Assembly (NCBI GenBank): GCA_947363565.1
Contig: CANAPP010000025.1
Location: forward strand, 1-43,346
DNA from: an uncultured Lachnospiraceae bacterium
GTDB taxonomy: Bacteria > Bacillota > Clostridia > Lachnospirales > Lachnospiraceae
Direction of reading: 5' to 3'
DNA: 43,346 nucleotides
The position numbers were made by a program, and so were the translations under genes. Shown here piece after piece: positions 25,648 to 33,909 of the stretch (within the stretch, counting starts at the first letter, position 1; each line of letters starts with the position of its first letter). Under the pieces are notes generated by a model, which was not told where the DNA came from, did not search any database, and saw nothing but the letters and a program-made list of their open reading frames with translations.

Positions 25648-27252
25648 TTATCTGTCCCACTTATCAGCCAAGTTATGTATCTGGGTCTCGAATTTGGCAA
25701 GATCCTTATTGGCAATGCCTTCGTTGCGGTATACCACCTCAAGCAGCCGCTTCGCTGCCGCAACCACGCGCTGGAATGCGCTCTTCTTGCGAACATCCAC
25801 AGGCTTCACCGCCGTCTTTCTGACCGGTGTGCCGGCTGTCAGGATCTCTCCGGTAGCCAGGTCCACGCAGCCGCCGGAGTACGGCGCCATGGCCGGATAG
25901 CCGAGCCGCTCCGTCACTGTCTTTGCAAATTCGTCTGTCACGCTGTCCTCGCCGTGTACCACGAACACATGCTGGGGCTGCTCTTTAAAGCCAGACAGCC
26001 AGTCAAGAAGCCCGTTCATGTCCGCATGTCCGCTGATCCCCTTAAGAGACTTGATCGATGCATTCACCTCTACAGTCTCACCGAAAAGCTTCACCTCGTC
26101 GGCGCCCTCGATGAGCTTTCTCCCCAGAGTCCCCACTGCCTGGTAGCCCACGAAGCAGATGGTCGATTCCCTCCGCCACAGATTATGCTTCAGGTGATGG
26201 CGGATACGGCCCGCCTCACACATGCCGGAGGCCGACAGGATAACTTTCGGCTTCTCGTCAAAGTTGATCATCCTCGACTCGTCGCTGGTTACGGATGTCT
26301 TAAGACCCGGGAATAACAGCGGGTTGATCCCCTTATGCAGAAGCTCCATAGCGTCCTCGTCAAAGCAGGACTGGACATTCTTATTGAACACTCTTGTGGC
26401 CTGCACCGCCAGCGGACTGTCCACGTACACCTCAAAGCCCGGGAATTCCGGCAAAAGGTTCCTCTCCTTGATCTCACGGATAAAATAGAGAAGCTCCTGG
26501 GTACGCCCTACCGCGAAGGAAGGAACGACCACATTGCCCCCCTTGGCAAATGTCTCCCTGAGGATCGCCGTGAAGTCCCCCACGTAATCCGGCTTCTCTG
26601 CCGCGTGCACCCGGTTGCCGTAGGTGGACTCGACCACGATATAATCCGCCTCATCCACCTTCACCGGATTCTTGATGATGGGCTGGTCAGCATTTCCCAC
26701 ATCGCCGGAAAAGACGATCTTTTTCGACACACCGTCCTCCGTGATCCAGATCTCAATGGAGGACGACCCGAGAAGGTGCCCCATATCGTTGAACCGGACC
26801 TCGATGCCCTCGCACAGCTCGATCTTCTGGTCATAGTCCAATGGATGGAGAAGCTTTATCGCCGCGTCCGCATGTTCCATCGTATAGAGCGGTTCAAATT
26901 CCGGCGCACCGCTTCTTCTCGCCTTGCGGTTCCGCCACTCTGCCTCAAATTCCTGGATATGCGCGCTGTCACGAAGCATGATGTTGCTCAAATCCGACGT
27001 CGCAAATGTAGCGATGATCTCTCCCTGAAACCCTTCCTTGCACAGAAGCGGGATGCGCCCCGAATGGTCAATATGTGCATGGGTCAAAAGGATATAATCG
27101 ATATCACCCGCCGCCACGGGAATCTCCTGATTCTCGTAAAGATCCGGCCCCTGCTCCATACCGCAGTCGATCAGGATATTTTTATCACATGCCTGAAGCA
27201 GATGACAGCTCCCAGTTACCTCATGGTCTGCCCCAATAAAAGTAAGTTTCAT
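25648..27252 (-). CDS. MBL-fold/beta-CASP/RMMBL RNA-processing exonuclease-like protein
   Basis: 534 aa. The MBL core has HAHIDH (H58, H60, D62, H63), the fourth-motif FSGDVG and a late GISGHADMNGL. The beta-CASP insert carries PSFAVGRTQELLYFI and ILSASGMCEAGRIRHHLKHN, and the RMMBL end carries FVVHGEDSV. This is the CPSF73/YSH1-like branch found in many bacteria, distinct from RNase J (which is longer and has its own C-terminal domain). It is predicted to cut RNA in the cytoplasm. Start chosen at ATG 27252, 8 nt after AGGAG; the frame could begin at a GTG two codons earlier. It lies between sigE and sigG and may be cotranscribed with sigE, but has its own promoter candidate. Confidence 0.87.
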   Translation of the reverse strand: MKLTFIGADHEVTGSCHLLQACDKNILIDCGMEQGPDLYENQEIPVAAGDIDYILLTHAHIDHSGRIPLLCKEGFQGEIIATFATSDLSNIMLRDSAHIQEFEAEWRNRKARRSGAPEFEPLYTMEHADAAIKLLHPLDYDQKIELCEGIEVRFNDMGHLLGSSSIEIWITEDGVSKKIVFSGDVGNADQPIIKNPVKVDEADYIVVESTYGNRVHAAEKPDYVGDFTAILRETFAKGGNVVVPSFAVGRTQELLYFIREIKERNLLPEFPGFEVYVDSPLAVQATRVFNKNVQSCFDEDAMELLHKGINPLLFPGLKTSVTSDESRMINFDEKPKVILSASGMCEAGRIRHHLKHNLWRRESTICFVGYQAVGTLGRKLIEGADEVKLFGETVEVNASIKSLKGISGHADMNGLLDWLSGFKEQPQHVFVVHGEDSVTDEFAKTVTERLGYPAMAPYSGGCVDLATGEILTAGTPVRKTAVKPVDVRKKSAFQRVVAAAKRLLEVVYRNEGIANKDLAKFETQIHNLADKWDR

Positions 27253-27274
27253 ACGCACAACTCCTTTTTCTTTT

Positions 27275-27303
27275 ATTGTAGCACCTTTTTAAGAATATTT
27301 CAC
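27275..27303 (-). promoter_or_regulatory. Promoter candidate for the beta-CASP gene
   Basis: On the minus strand, -35 GTGAAA (27298-27303) in the last codons of sigE, 17-bp spacer, -10 TACAAT (27275-27280). It would let this gene be expressed outside sporulation. Confidence 0.4.
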
Positions 27304-28023
27304 CATTTCCCGCTTAAGTCTTTGCATAATCTTTTTTTCCAGCCGTGAAATGTAGGACTGGGAGATTCCTAAGATGTCCGCCACCTCCTTCTGGGTCTTT
27401 TCCTCCCCGTCCGGCATCCCAATGCCGAAGCGCATCTGGACAATCTTCCTTTCCCTCCCGGACAGCCTGCTGATGGCTTTGATCAGGAGCTTCCTTTCCA
27501 CCTCATTTTCAAGATTCCGGTAGATGGTGTCCTCTTCCGTCCCCAAAATGTCCGACAAAAGCAGCTCATTGCCGTCCCAGTCCACGTTAAGCGGCTCGTC
27601 GATGGACACCTCGAGCTTTGTCTTATTGTTCCTGCGAAGATACATGAGGATCTCATTTTCTATGCACCGGGAAGCATAGGTGGCAAGCTTGATGTTCTTC
27701 TTTGGATTAAAGGTGTTAATCGCCTTGATCAGCCCGATCGTCCCGATGGAGATCAGATCTTCCACGCCAACTCCGGTGTTGTCGAATTTCTTTGCTATGT
27801 AGACGACAAGGCGGAGGTTGTGCTCGATGAGCATATTTTTCGCCCACTCCCCGCCGGAGGTCCCAAGCTCTTCTATGGCTTTCGTCTCCTCCGTCTGTTC
27901 GAGGGGCGGCGGCAGGATATCTGATCCCCCGATATAATGGACCTCGTTGCTTTCTGCAAATAAGAACGCTTTCAGATTCGCAAACATCGATCGTTTTAAT
28001 GGTTGTACTGCTGCATTTATCAT
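27289..28023 (-). CDS. sigE: RNA polymerase sporulation sigma factor SigE (pro-protein)
   Basis: Mother-cell sigma factor made as an inactive precursor. About 244 aa. The N-terminal ~25-30 residues are the pro-sequence, ending near the conserved [15 protein letters not shown]; family knowledge places the SpoIIGA cut close to this point. Region 2 ([59 protein letters not shown]) and region 4 ([20 protein letters not shown]) are complete. Start is uncertain: ATG 28023 is 11 nt from GGAGG, while ATG 28032 is only 2 nt from it. It lies 60 nt after spoIIGA, as in other spore formers. Confidence 0.95.
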   Translation of the reverse strand: MINAAVQPLKRSMFANLKAFLFAESNEVHYIGGSDILPPPLEQTEETKAIEELGTSGGEWAKNMLIEHNLRLVVYIAKKFDNTGVGVEDLISIGTIGLIKAINTFNPKKNIKLATYASRCIENEILMYLRRNNKTKLEVSIDEPLNVDWDGNELLLSDILGTEEDTIYRNLENEVERKLLIKAISRLSGRERKIVQMRFGIGMPDGEEKTQKEVADILGISQSYISRLEKKIMQRLKREMVKYS

Positions 28024-28083
28024 ATTTTTCATTCCCTCCAATATACTTTAACGGACAAGGCCCGCCAGTCCTTTAAGGCCATG

Positions 28084-28893
28084 TCAGGTGATGCCCTTAG
28101 AGCTGTAAATATCCGGATTCAGGATCATCCCATAGCGGTCAGAACCCATCTCCCCGCCGCACACGGCAAGCAGCGGCTTTTGTACCTCTACCTTTCCTTT
28201 TGTCCCCATAAGGCACATGCTGTCGATCTCAAACAGCGGCAGCGCACCATTTTCTTTCCCGATGGAATGATAAGGGACAAAACGTACCCCTCCCCCGTCT
28301 TCACCGTCCAGGGAAAACCCCAGGGCTTTCGCCGCCTCAGGCTCTATGATGCTCACCGGCTTTCCGGTCTCCTGGTCCCTAAGCCGGTTACCCGTATCAA
28401 TGAGCACCTTTACCCGGCAGCTTTTCTGCCCCTTATACATCACCGCCATACAGTGGGTACGGTTATAAAAGACCAACGTCTCCAAGAGGCTGTATGCCCC
28501 GTATGCCAGCAGATAGCCGCCAAGGGAGAGCACAAAAAACAGGCTGCCGATCCTTATATACTGGCGAAGAAAGCTTATGATGCCGCCAAGCAGGAACGCG
28601 CCGATGTAAAGGAAGAGCAATGCCCGCACAAAGGGGCGTCCCCATTCGATGCAAAGTCCTGCTTTAAGCATGATGACATTCACCGCTCCGTGGAGCAAAA
28701 TAAGCTTTACCGCCGCCCAGGGAACCGGCGCTGCGACAATGAGACAGGTCATGGCCGCCCCTACGGCCGCCCCCAGGATGACGCGCCCGTGCGCGGCTCT
28801 GCAAAGGAGCATCCTTCGAAGAAGCATCAGCAGGATATAGTCCATCATAAAATTAACAAGAAAAAATACGTCTATGTATAATTCATACTGCAC
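28084..28893 (-). CDS. spoIIGA: Sigma-E processing peptidase SpoIIGA
   Basis: Membrane-embedded aspartic protease that cleaves pro-SigE in the mother cell. 269 aa. Five hydrophobic segments fill residues 1-150 (starting LYIDVFFLVNFMMDYILLMLL), then a soluble protease domain with the active-site motif VLIDTGNRLRD, the FVPYHSIG strand and a final YGMILNPDIY. The start codon is GTG (28893), about 6 nt after GAGGG; no upstream ATG is available. A promoter of the spoIIG type lies in the 165-bp gap behind ftsZ. Placement ftsZ-spoIIGA-sigE is the classical one. Confidence 0.94.
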   Translation of the reverse strand: MQYELYIDVFFLVNFMMDYILLMLLRRMLLCRAAHGRVILGAAVGAAMTCLIVAAPVPWAAVKLILLHGAVNVIMLKAGLCIEWGRPFVRALLFLYIGAFLLGGIISFLRQYIRIGSLFFVLSLGGYLLAYGAYSLLETLVFYNRTHCMAVMYKGQKSCRVKVLIDTGNRLRDQETGKPVSIIEPEAAKALGFSLDGEDGGGVRFVPYHSIGKENGALPLFEIDSMCLMGTKGKVEVQKPLLAVCGGEMGSDRYGMILNPDIYSSKGIT

Positions 28894-28938
28894 ATCCTGC
28901 CCTCTTTCCTGCCCTGTACTGGTACATCAACAAGCTCT

Positions 28939-29003
28939 ATTATATGGACATCAGGGAGAAAAATTTGTCATACGCTGAAAGTTATTCCGGATTTTTCTCG
29001 ACA
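28939..29003 (-). promoter_or_regulatory. spoIIG-type promoter with Spo0A-like boxes
   Basis: On the minus strand a -35-like ATGACA (28966-28971) and a perfect -10 TATAAT (28939-28944) are 21 bp apart, too far for an ordinary sigma-A promoter. The B. subtilis spoIIG promoter has the same oddity (22 bp), overcome by Spo0A~P. A 0A-box-like TGTCGAG lies upstream (28997-29003), and TTTGTCATA (7/9 to the extended box, opposite strand) overlaps the -35. Confidence 0.6.
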
Positions 29004-29012
29004 CCGGGCGAC

Positions 29013-29045
29013 AAAAAGACCGTATGGATATCCTCCATACGGTCT
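29013..29045 (-). terminator. ftsZ terminator
   Basis: AGACCGTATGGA and TCCATACGGTCT form a perfect 12-bp stem with a 5-base loop, and five T follow on the minus strand. It begins 14 nt past the ftsZ stop and separates the division cluster from spoIIGA. Confidence 0.88.
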
Positions 29046-29058
29046 AATGATACTCTTA

Positions 29059-30309
29059 CTATCTCTTAAAAAAATCCGGAATCTTGATCGACTGCTCCTT
29101 TACCTTCGGAGACGGTGCCTTTGGCGCATCCAGTGTCGGCGCCTGCTGCTGCGGCGCCACAGTTCTTCTCGGTACAGCCGTAGTAGCCCCGCTCCTTGAC
29201 GGTGCCATGCCAAGGTCAAGCTTCGGCGCCTGCTGATGTGTTTGCGCGCCTAACGGCTTGATCCCGCCGCCCTGCTTGTCATAATTATCATACGGGGACT
29301 GTGCTCCCGCCGGCCTCGGATTCTCAAGCCTCGACTTAAGCTTTGAAGCTGTTCCGTTCACATTATGAAGGCCGGTAGCAATAACGGTGATGACCGCTTC
29401 GTCAGTCCTGGAATCATCGTACATCGCACCGAAGATGATGTTCGCATCCTCACCGGCAAGCTCCTGTACGAACTCTGCCGCATCCGACGCATCCATAAGG
29501 GTTATATCACCGGATACGTTGATGATCACATGGGACGCTCCTGCGATGGTCGTCTCAAGCAGCGGGCTGGCAACTGCCTGCTTCACCGCCTCGAGAGCCT
29601 TGTCATCGCCTCTACCCTGTCCGATACCGATATGGGCGATACCCTTATCCGTCATCACTGTCTGTACGTCCGCGAAATCAAGGTTAATGAGGGACGGAAC
29701 ATTGATCAAGTCAGTGATACCCTGAATACCCTGCTGCAATACCTCGTCAGCTTTCTTCAGCGCCTCAGGCATGGTAGTACGTCTATCTACAACTTCTAAA
29801 AGCTTATCGTTAGGGATAACGATGAGCGTGTCAACATTCTCTTTTAACTTTTCAATACCGGCAAGGGCATTATTCATCCGCGCCTTGGATTCAAAACGGA
29901 ACGGCTTCGTCACAACGCCTACCGTCAGCGCACCGAGCCCTTTGGCAATACGCGCCACAACAGGAGTTGCCCCGGTCCCGGTTCCGCCGCCCATACCGCA
30001 GGTGACGAACACCATGTCTGCGCCCTTTAAAGCTGCGGAAATCTCTTCTTCGCTCTCCTCCGCTGCCTTCTCTCCAACCTCAGGCTTGGCTCCCGCGCCA
30101 AGTCCCTTCGTAATCTTCTCTCCGATCTGCATAAGCGTCGGGGCTTTGCTAAGCTGAAGCGCCTGCTTGTCTGTATTCACTGCAATAAACTCCACACCGG
30201 CAATCTGTTCATCAATCATGCGGTTCACGGCATTATTACCGCCGCCGCCTACTCCAACAACAATTATCTTTGCCGCCGCTTCCGATTCATTAGTTTTAAT
30301 TTCTAGCAA
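29059..30309 (-). CDS. ftsZ: Cell division protein FtsZ
   Basis: Tubulin-like GTPase that forms the Z-ring. 416 aa. GTP-binding signature GGGTGTG is in [17 protein letters not shown]; the N-terminal [18 protein letters not shown] and the synergy-loop region [11 protein letters not shown] are intact. A proline- and glutamine-rich linker (~320-400) leads to the C-terminal partner-binding peptide IKIPDFFKR. The start is most likely the TTG at 30309, read [12 protein letters not shown], 8 nt after AAGGAGG; the frame is open 15 codons further up from an ATG with no ribosome binding site. It has its own promoter after divIB and a strong terminator. Confidence 0.95.
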   Translation of the reverse strand: MLEIKTNESEAAAKIIVVGVGGGGNNAVNRMIDEQIAGVEFIAVNTDKQALQLSKAPTLMQIGEKITKGLGAGAKPEVGEKAAEESEEEISAALKGADMVFVTCGMGGGTGTGATPVVARIAKGLGALTVGVVTKPFRFESKARMNNALAGIEKLKENVDTLIVIPNDKLLEVVDRRTTMPEALKKADEVLQQGIQGITDLINVPSLINLDFADVQTVMTDKGIAHIGIGQGRGDDKALEAVKQAVASPLLETTIAGASHVIINVSGDITLMDASDAAEFVQELAGEDANIIFGAMYDDSRTDEAVITVIATGLHNVNGTASKLKSRLENPRPAGAQSPYDNYDKQGGGIKPLGAQTHQQAPKLDLGMAPSRSGATTAVPRRTVAPQQQAPTLDAPKAPSPKVKEQSIKIPDFFKR

Positions 30310-30396
30310 GGGTTTCTCCTCCTTCGTTTCCTCATATATATATCTCCATCCCATGTATAGGGCAATCTAATACATGCACTTCGCCATATATACTAT

Positions 30397-30425
30397 ATAA
30401 TATAAGCTTTTGTACAAAATATCAA
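30397..30425 (-). promoter_or_regulatory. Sigma-A promoter for ftsZ
   Basis: On the minus strand, -35 TTGATA (30420-30425), 17-bp spacer, -10 TATTAT (30397-30402). It lies in the divIB-ftsZ gap and gives an ~80-nt leader, allowing ftsZ to be made at higher level than the rest of the cluster. Confidence 0.68.
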
Positions 30426-30444
30426 TAGAATTACGCAATTTTTC

Positions 30445-31410
30445 TTAATTTTCTTTTTCCGTGTCCTTTTCCTTCTTTTTCCCTGCCTTTTTTTTCTCGA
30501 AAGTGATCGTCTCCCGGTTCTCCGAATAGTTCTCCATATGGAGCGTCCCTTTCTTATTCCCCAGCTTTTCCATGATCGGCGGGATCTGGGCGATCTTTTC
30601 GGCGGAAACGGTATTTCCAAGGCTCACCCGCACATTTTTTACATACAGGTAAATGCTGCCGTCCTTGCACAGCAGCTTCTTCGGCGTGATCTCGTATTTT
30701 TTCAGTTCCCTGGTCGTCTCTAAGATCTCTTCAAATATCCCCTGATCCGCGCTCTCCATCTGCCGGTAAAGCTTTATGCTCTTTACCGGGATCCCCTCCA
30801 CTTTCGGAAGGCCCTCGATAACCTCGCTGCTGATGTAGATGACAAGCCCTTCTTTGTCAAAATAGATATTTTCCTCCCCTTCGGTGAGATAGCCGATGAT
30901 GGTCTTTTCCTTTACCTCCACCTTCACATGCCACGGCGCCTTAAGCGTCACCTTCGCGCTCTCGAAGCACGGGAGCACCTCTCCCTTGCCCGCCATGTAT
31001 TTTCCGAATATGTACAGGGCATTGACCGAGTATTTATCACTCTGCACCATCTTTCTGACCTGCTTGTCGGTGCAGTACCGGTTTCCGGATATCTCGATCT
31101 TCTGTACTTTGAACAGGACGACGGTCAAAAGCCCCAATATGGCAAGGCCGAGTACAGTCACAATGAACAGGTAGAGAAGCTGTGACCGTTTCTTTTTTTT
31201 CCTTCTCCTCCTGGCCGGCCGCCCACCGTCCCCATAAGGGTCATAGCCGCCGCGGTCACTGTAATGATCATACCGGCCATCGTTTCCATACCGGCCATCA
31301 TTTTCATATTGGCCGCGCCCGCCGCCATATCTGCCGTAATTTCCGTAATCCCTGCCATTCCCGTAATCTCTGTCATTTCCGTAATTTTCCCGATAAGTTT
31401 TCCTCGCCAT
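30445..31410 (-). CDS. divIB: Cell division protein FtsQ/DivIB
   Basis: Bitopic divisome protein of 321 aa. Residues 1-68 are a low-complexity tail of G, Y, R, D and N with repeated YGN and GRYGND-type units. A run of basic residues (RRRRKKKKR) follows, then one membrane helix (~77-98, LLYLFIVTVLGLAILGLLTV). The outer part begins with a POTRA domain (VQKIEISGNRYCTDKQVRKM) and continues as the FtsQ/DivIB beta domain (~165-290), ending in a Lys/Glu-rich tail. Partners in the family are FtsL and DivIC/FtsB. It lies 41 nt after ftsW. The unusual cytoplasmic tail is longer than in B. subtilis DivIB. Confidence 0.88.
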   Translation of the reverse strand: MARKTYRENYGNDRDYGNGRDYGNYGRYGGGRGQYENDGRYGNDGRYDHYSDRGGYDPYGDGGRPARRRRKKKKRSQLLYLFIVTVLGLAILGLLTVVLFKVQKIEISGNRYCTDKQVRKMVQSDKYSVNALYIFGKYMAGKGEVLPCFESAKVTLKAPWHVKVEVKEKTIIGYLTEGEENIYFDKEGLVIYISSEVIEGLPKVEGIPVKSIKLYRQMESADQGIFEEILETTRELKKYEITPKKLLCKDGSIYLYVKNVRVSLGNTVSAEKIAQIPPIMEKLGNKKGTLHMENYSENRETITFEKKKAGKKKEKDTEKEN

Positions 31411-31451
31411 GTATACTCCTCCCCGGCGGTCTTTCTTTTACCGCTGTACGT

Positions 31452-32537
31452 TTATCGTACCACCTTCGACACACTGAGCACAAGCCCCATTTCCAGCAGA
31501 AGGAACACAACCGATGTTCCCCCGTAGCTCACAAAGGGCAGAGTGATACCCGTATTCGGTATCGTATTGGTCACGACGGCGATATTTAAGATGACCTGTA
31601 TCATCATATGAGCCATCGCCCCCGACGCGATCAGCGCCCCGAAAAGATCCTCCGCGTGGGTCGCGATCACAAAAAAGCGCCAGATAAGGGTGAGAAACAG
31701 GATCATCACAAACCCTGCGCCAAAAAGCCCAAGTTCCTCGCAGATGATGGAAAAGATCATGTCATTCTGAGCCTCTGGCACGAACCCGAGCTTCTGCACG
31801 CTCTCCCCAAGCCCCCGGCCGAAAAGTCCCCCGGAGCCGATGGCGTAAAGCCCCTGAAGCGTCTGGTAGCCCTTCTCGAACTTTTCCGGATTCCTCCAGA
31901 TCTCAAGGCGCTCCAGGCGGTAACTTTCCAAAGCCAGGAAAATGGTCATAAACCCGCCCCCCAAAGCTCCCATGAAGACGAACTGCCCGTACTTTGGGCT
32001 TGCCACAAACACGACGATAACGCCTATCCCCAGGATAATGATGGCCGTACTTAAGTTGCTTGCTCCCACAAGGCCGACGATGGGCAGGATCAGAAGCATC
32101 ACCTTCGCCAAGGAGGTAAGCTTCCCCATCTCCTTTACATTTTTCGACACGATATGGGCAAGAAGCAAGATCACGGCGACCTTGGCAAACTCAGAGGGCT
32201 GGAATGAAAATGGGCCCAAAGACAGCCATCTTTTGGACCCGTTGTATTCTTCTCCCACGAACAGCACCGCAACCGCCAGAAGTATCGCGGTAAAATATCC
32301 CAAAAGCGCCAGCTGCCTCCATATATGGTAATCCATCCTCGCCACGATGAACATGCCGATAATCCCAAGTCCGGTGGCAAAGGCCTGCTTTTTTAAGTAG
32401 TAAAAAGCGTCGTGGAACTTCACCTCGCCGTTGTACGCACTGGTACTGTATAAAATGATCAGCCCGAAGGCCACTAAGAACAACAAAGCAGTAAGAAGGG
32501 TAATATCATACTTTCTCTTTTTTGGCTGCAATAGCAT
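31452..32537 (-). CDS. ftsW: Septal peptidoglycan glycosyltransferase FtsW (SEDS family)
   Basis: Polytopic SEDS glycosyltransferase that polymerises lipid II at the septum with a class B PBP. About 361 aa, ten hydrophobic segments. Family motifs: LIILYSTSAY near the N-terminus, RWLSLGPFSFQPSEFAKVA, YQTLQGLYAIGSGGLFGRGL, EAQNDMIFSIICEELG and the C-terminal TGITLPFVSYGGTS. Start chosen at ATG 32537, 5 nt after AAGGAG; a GTG two codons earlier abuts that site. Nine bases separate it from the murD stop. A second family member is encoded at 42064-43227. Confidence 0.92.
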   Translation of the reverse strand: MLLQPKKRKYDITLLTALLFLVAFGLIILYSTSAYNGEVKFHDAFYYLKKQAFATGLGIIGMFIVARMDYHIWRQLALLGYFTAILLAVAVLFVGEEYNGSKRWLSLGPFSFQPSEFAKVAVILLLAHIVSKNVKEMGKLTSLAKVMLLILPIVGLVGASNLSTAIIILGIGVIVVFVASPKYGQFVFMGALGGGFMTIFLALESYRLERLEIWRNPEKFEKGYQTLQGLYAIGSGGLFGRGLGESVQKLGFVPEAQNDMIFSIICEELGLFGAGFVMILFLTLIWRFFVIATHAEDLFGALIASGAMAHMMIQVILNIAVVTNTIPNTGITLPFVSYGGTSVVFLLLEMGLVLSVSKVVR

Positions 32538-32546
32538 CAGCACTCC

Positions 32547-33899
32547 TTATAAGGAATTTACGATCTCTTTAAATACTCTTCCGCGTACTTCATAGTTGGG
32601 GAACATCCCCCAGCTTGCACATGCCGGCGAAAGCAGCACCGCTTCCCCCGCTTCGGCCGTCCTGGCGGCCAGAAGAACCGCTTCCTCAAAGGTATCCACG
32701 AGGACATAGTCATGGAACCCGCAGCTTTCGGCCGCATCTGCGATTTTTTCTTTCGTCTGCCCAAGAAGGATCAGCTTCTTCACCTTCCCGTCAAAGGCTT
32801 TAATCCACCCGGTATAGTCCGAATCCTTATCGTACCCGCCGCCGATCAGCACCGTCCTGCGGTTCATGGCCTGGATGCCTTTGATGGCCGCGTCAGGATT
32901 CGTTCCCTTGGAATCATTGTAATAGGCCACGCCATGCTTTTCGGTCACATACTCGATCCTGTGCTCCACGCCCTGAAAGTCCTTTACTGCTTTCCGGATA
33001 ATGCCTAAGGGCACGCCATAGACTGCCGCCATGGCAATGGCGGCCATATAATTCTCATAGTTGTGCAGTCCTAAGAGCTTCAGCTCATCCACACTGCATA
33101 TGACCGTCTCATCCGGGTATTTCCAGACGATTTGATCATCCTCAAGATAAATCCCCTGTTCTATCTTACGCCGACTGCTGAAATATAGAACCTTCGCCGC
33201 TATATTTTCTCCAAATTCCCTCGTGCGCTCATCCTCGTAGTTCAGGATACAGTAATCAGAGGCCGTCTGGTTCTTCGCGATATTCTTCTTGGCATTCACA
33301 TAATTCTCCATCGTGTGATGACGGTTTAAGTGATCCGGTGTGAAATTAAGGATGGCACTGACCTTGGGCCGAAACTCTGCCACCGTTTCAAGCTGGAAGC
33401 TGCTCATCTCCGCCACGGCGACAGACTTGTCCGTCATTTGATCGGCAGCTACCGTGTAAGGATTGCCGATATTGCCCACAACGAACACCTCGTCCTGGTA
33501 CGCCTTCATGATCTCTCCGAGGAGTGTCGTGGTCGTAGTCTTCCCATTGGTCCCGGTGACCGCCAGCACATCGCCTTTCCCGAACTCATAGGCAAGTTCC
33601 ACCTCGCCTGTCACCAGTATCCCCCGCTCCTTCATGGCCTTCACCACTGGGAGGTCTGTCGGTACGCCGGGACTTAATACCGCGATCTCTGTCTTTTCAA
33701 AAAGCCCGTCCGGAAATGCCCCGGTCACAATCTCTGCCTTTGCGCCTTCCGGAAGCTTTTTTCTTACCTCTTCTTTATCCAGCTTTTCGTTGCCGTCATA
33801 GAGCACAACCTCTGCCCCATGCTTTTCCAGCAGCTTCACCGCGCCGATGCCGCTGATGCCGCAGCCGAACACGAGTACATGTTTCCCTGATACTTCCAT
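32547..33899 (-). CDS. murD: UDP-N-acetylmuramoylalanine--D-glutamate ligase
   Basis: Adds D-Glu to UDP-MurNAc-L-Ala in peptidoglycan precursor synthesis. 450 aa, the usual length. N-terminal nucleotide-sugar domain (VLVFGCGISGIGAVKLL), ATP-binding P-loop VTGTNGKTTTTTLL (~112), central-domain FTPDHLNRHHTMENYVNAK, HRIEYV, and the C-terminal ligase domain with YNDSKGTNPDA and LLSPACASWGMFPNYEVRG. ATG 33899 is 5 nt after AAGGAGG, which overlaps the end of mraY. No murE, murF or murG is in the window. Confidence 0.96.
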   Translation of the reverse strand: MEVSGKHVLVFGCGISGIGAVKLLEKHGAEVVLYDGNEKLDKEEVRKKLPEGAKAEIVTGAFPDGLFEKTEIAVLSPGVPTDLPVVKAMKERGILVTGEVELAYEFGKGDVLAVTGTNGKTTTTTLLGEIMKAYQDEVFVVGNIGNPYTVAADQMTDKSVAVAEMSSFQLETVAEFRPKVSAILNFTPDHLNRHHTMENYVNAKKNIAKNQTASDYCILNYEDERTREFGENIAAKVLYFSSRRKIEQGIYLEDDQIVWKYPDETVICSVDELKLLGLHNYENYMAAIAMAAVYGVPLGIIRKAVKDFQGVEHRIEYVTEKHGVAYYNDSKGTNPDAAIKGIQAMNRRTVLIGGGYDKDSDYTGWIKAFDGKVKKLILLGQTKEKIADAAESCGFHDYVLVDTFEEAVLLAARTAEAGEAVLLSPACASWGMFPNYEVRGRVFKEIVNSL

Positions 33900-33909
33900 A
33901 ACTTCCTCC

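Noticed and set aside
26335-27348. 337-residue plus-strand ORF opposite the beta-CASP gene
   Set aside because: Antisense shadow crossing two genes. No ribosome binding site and no family signature.
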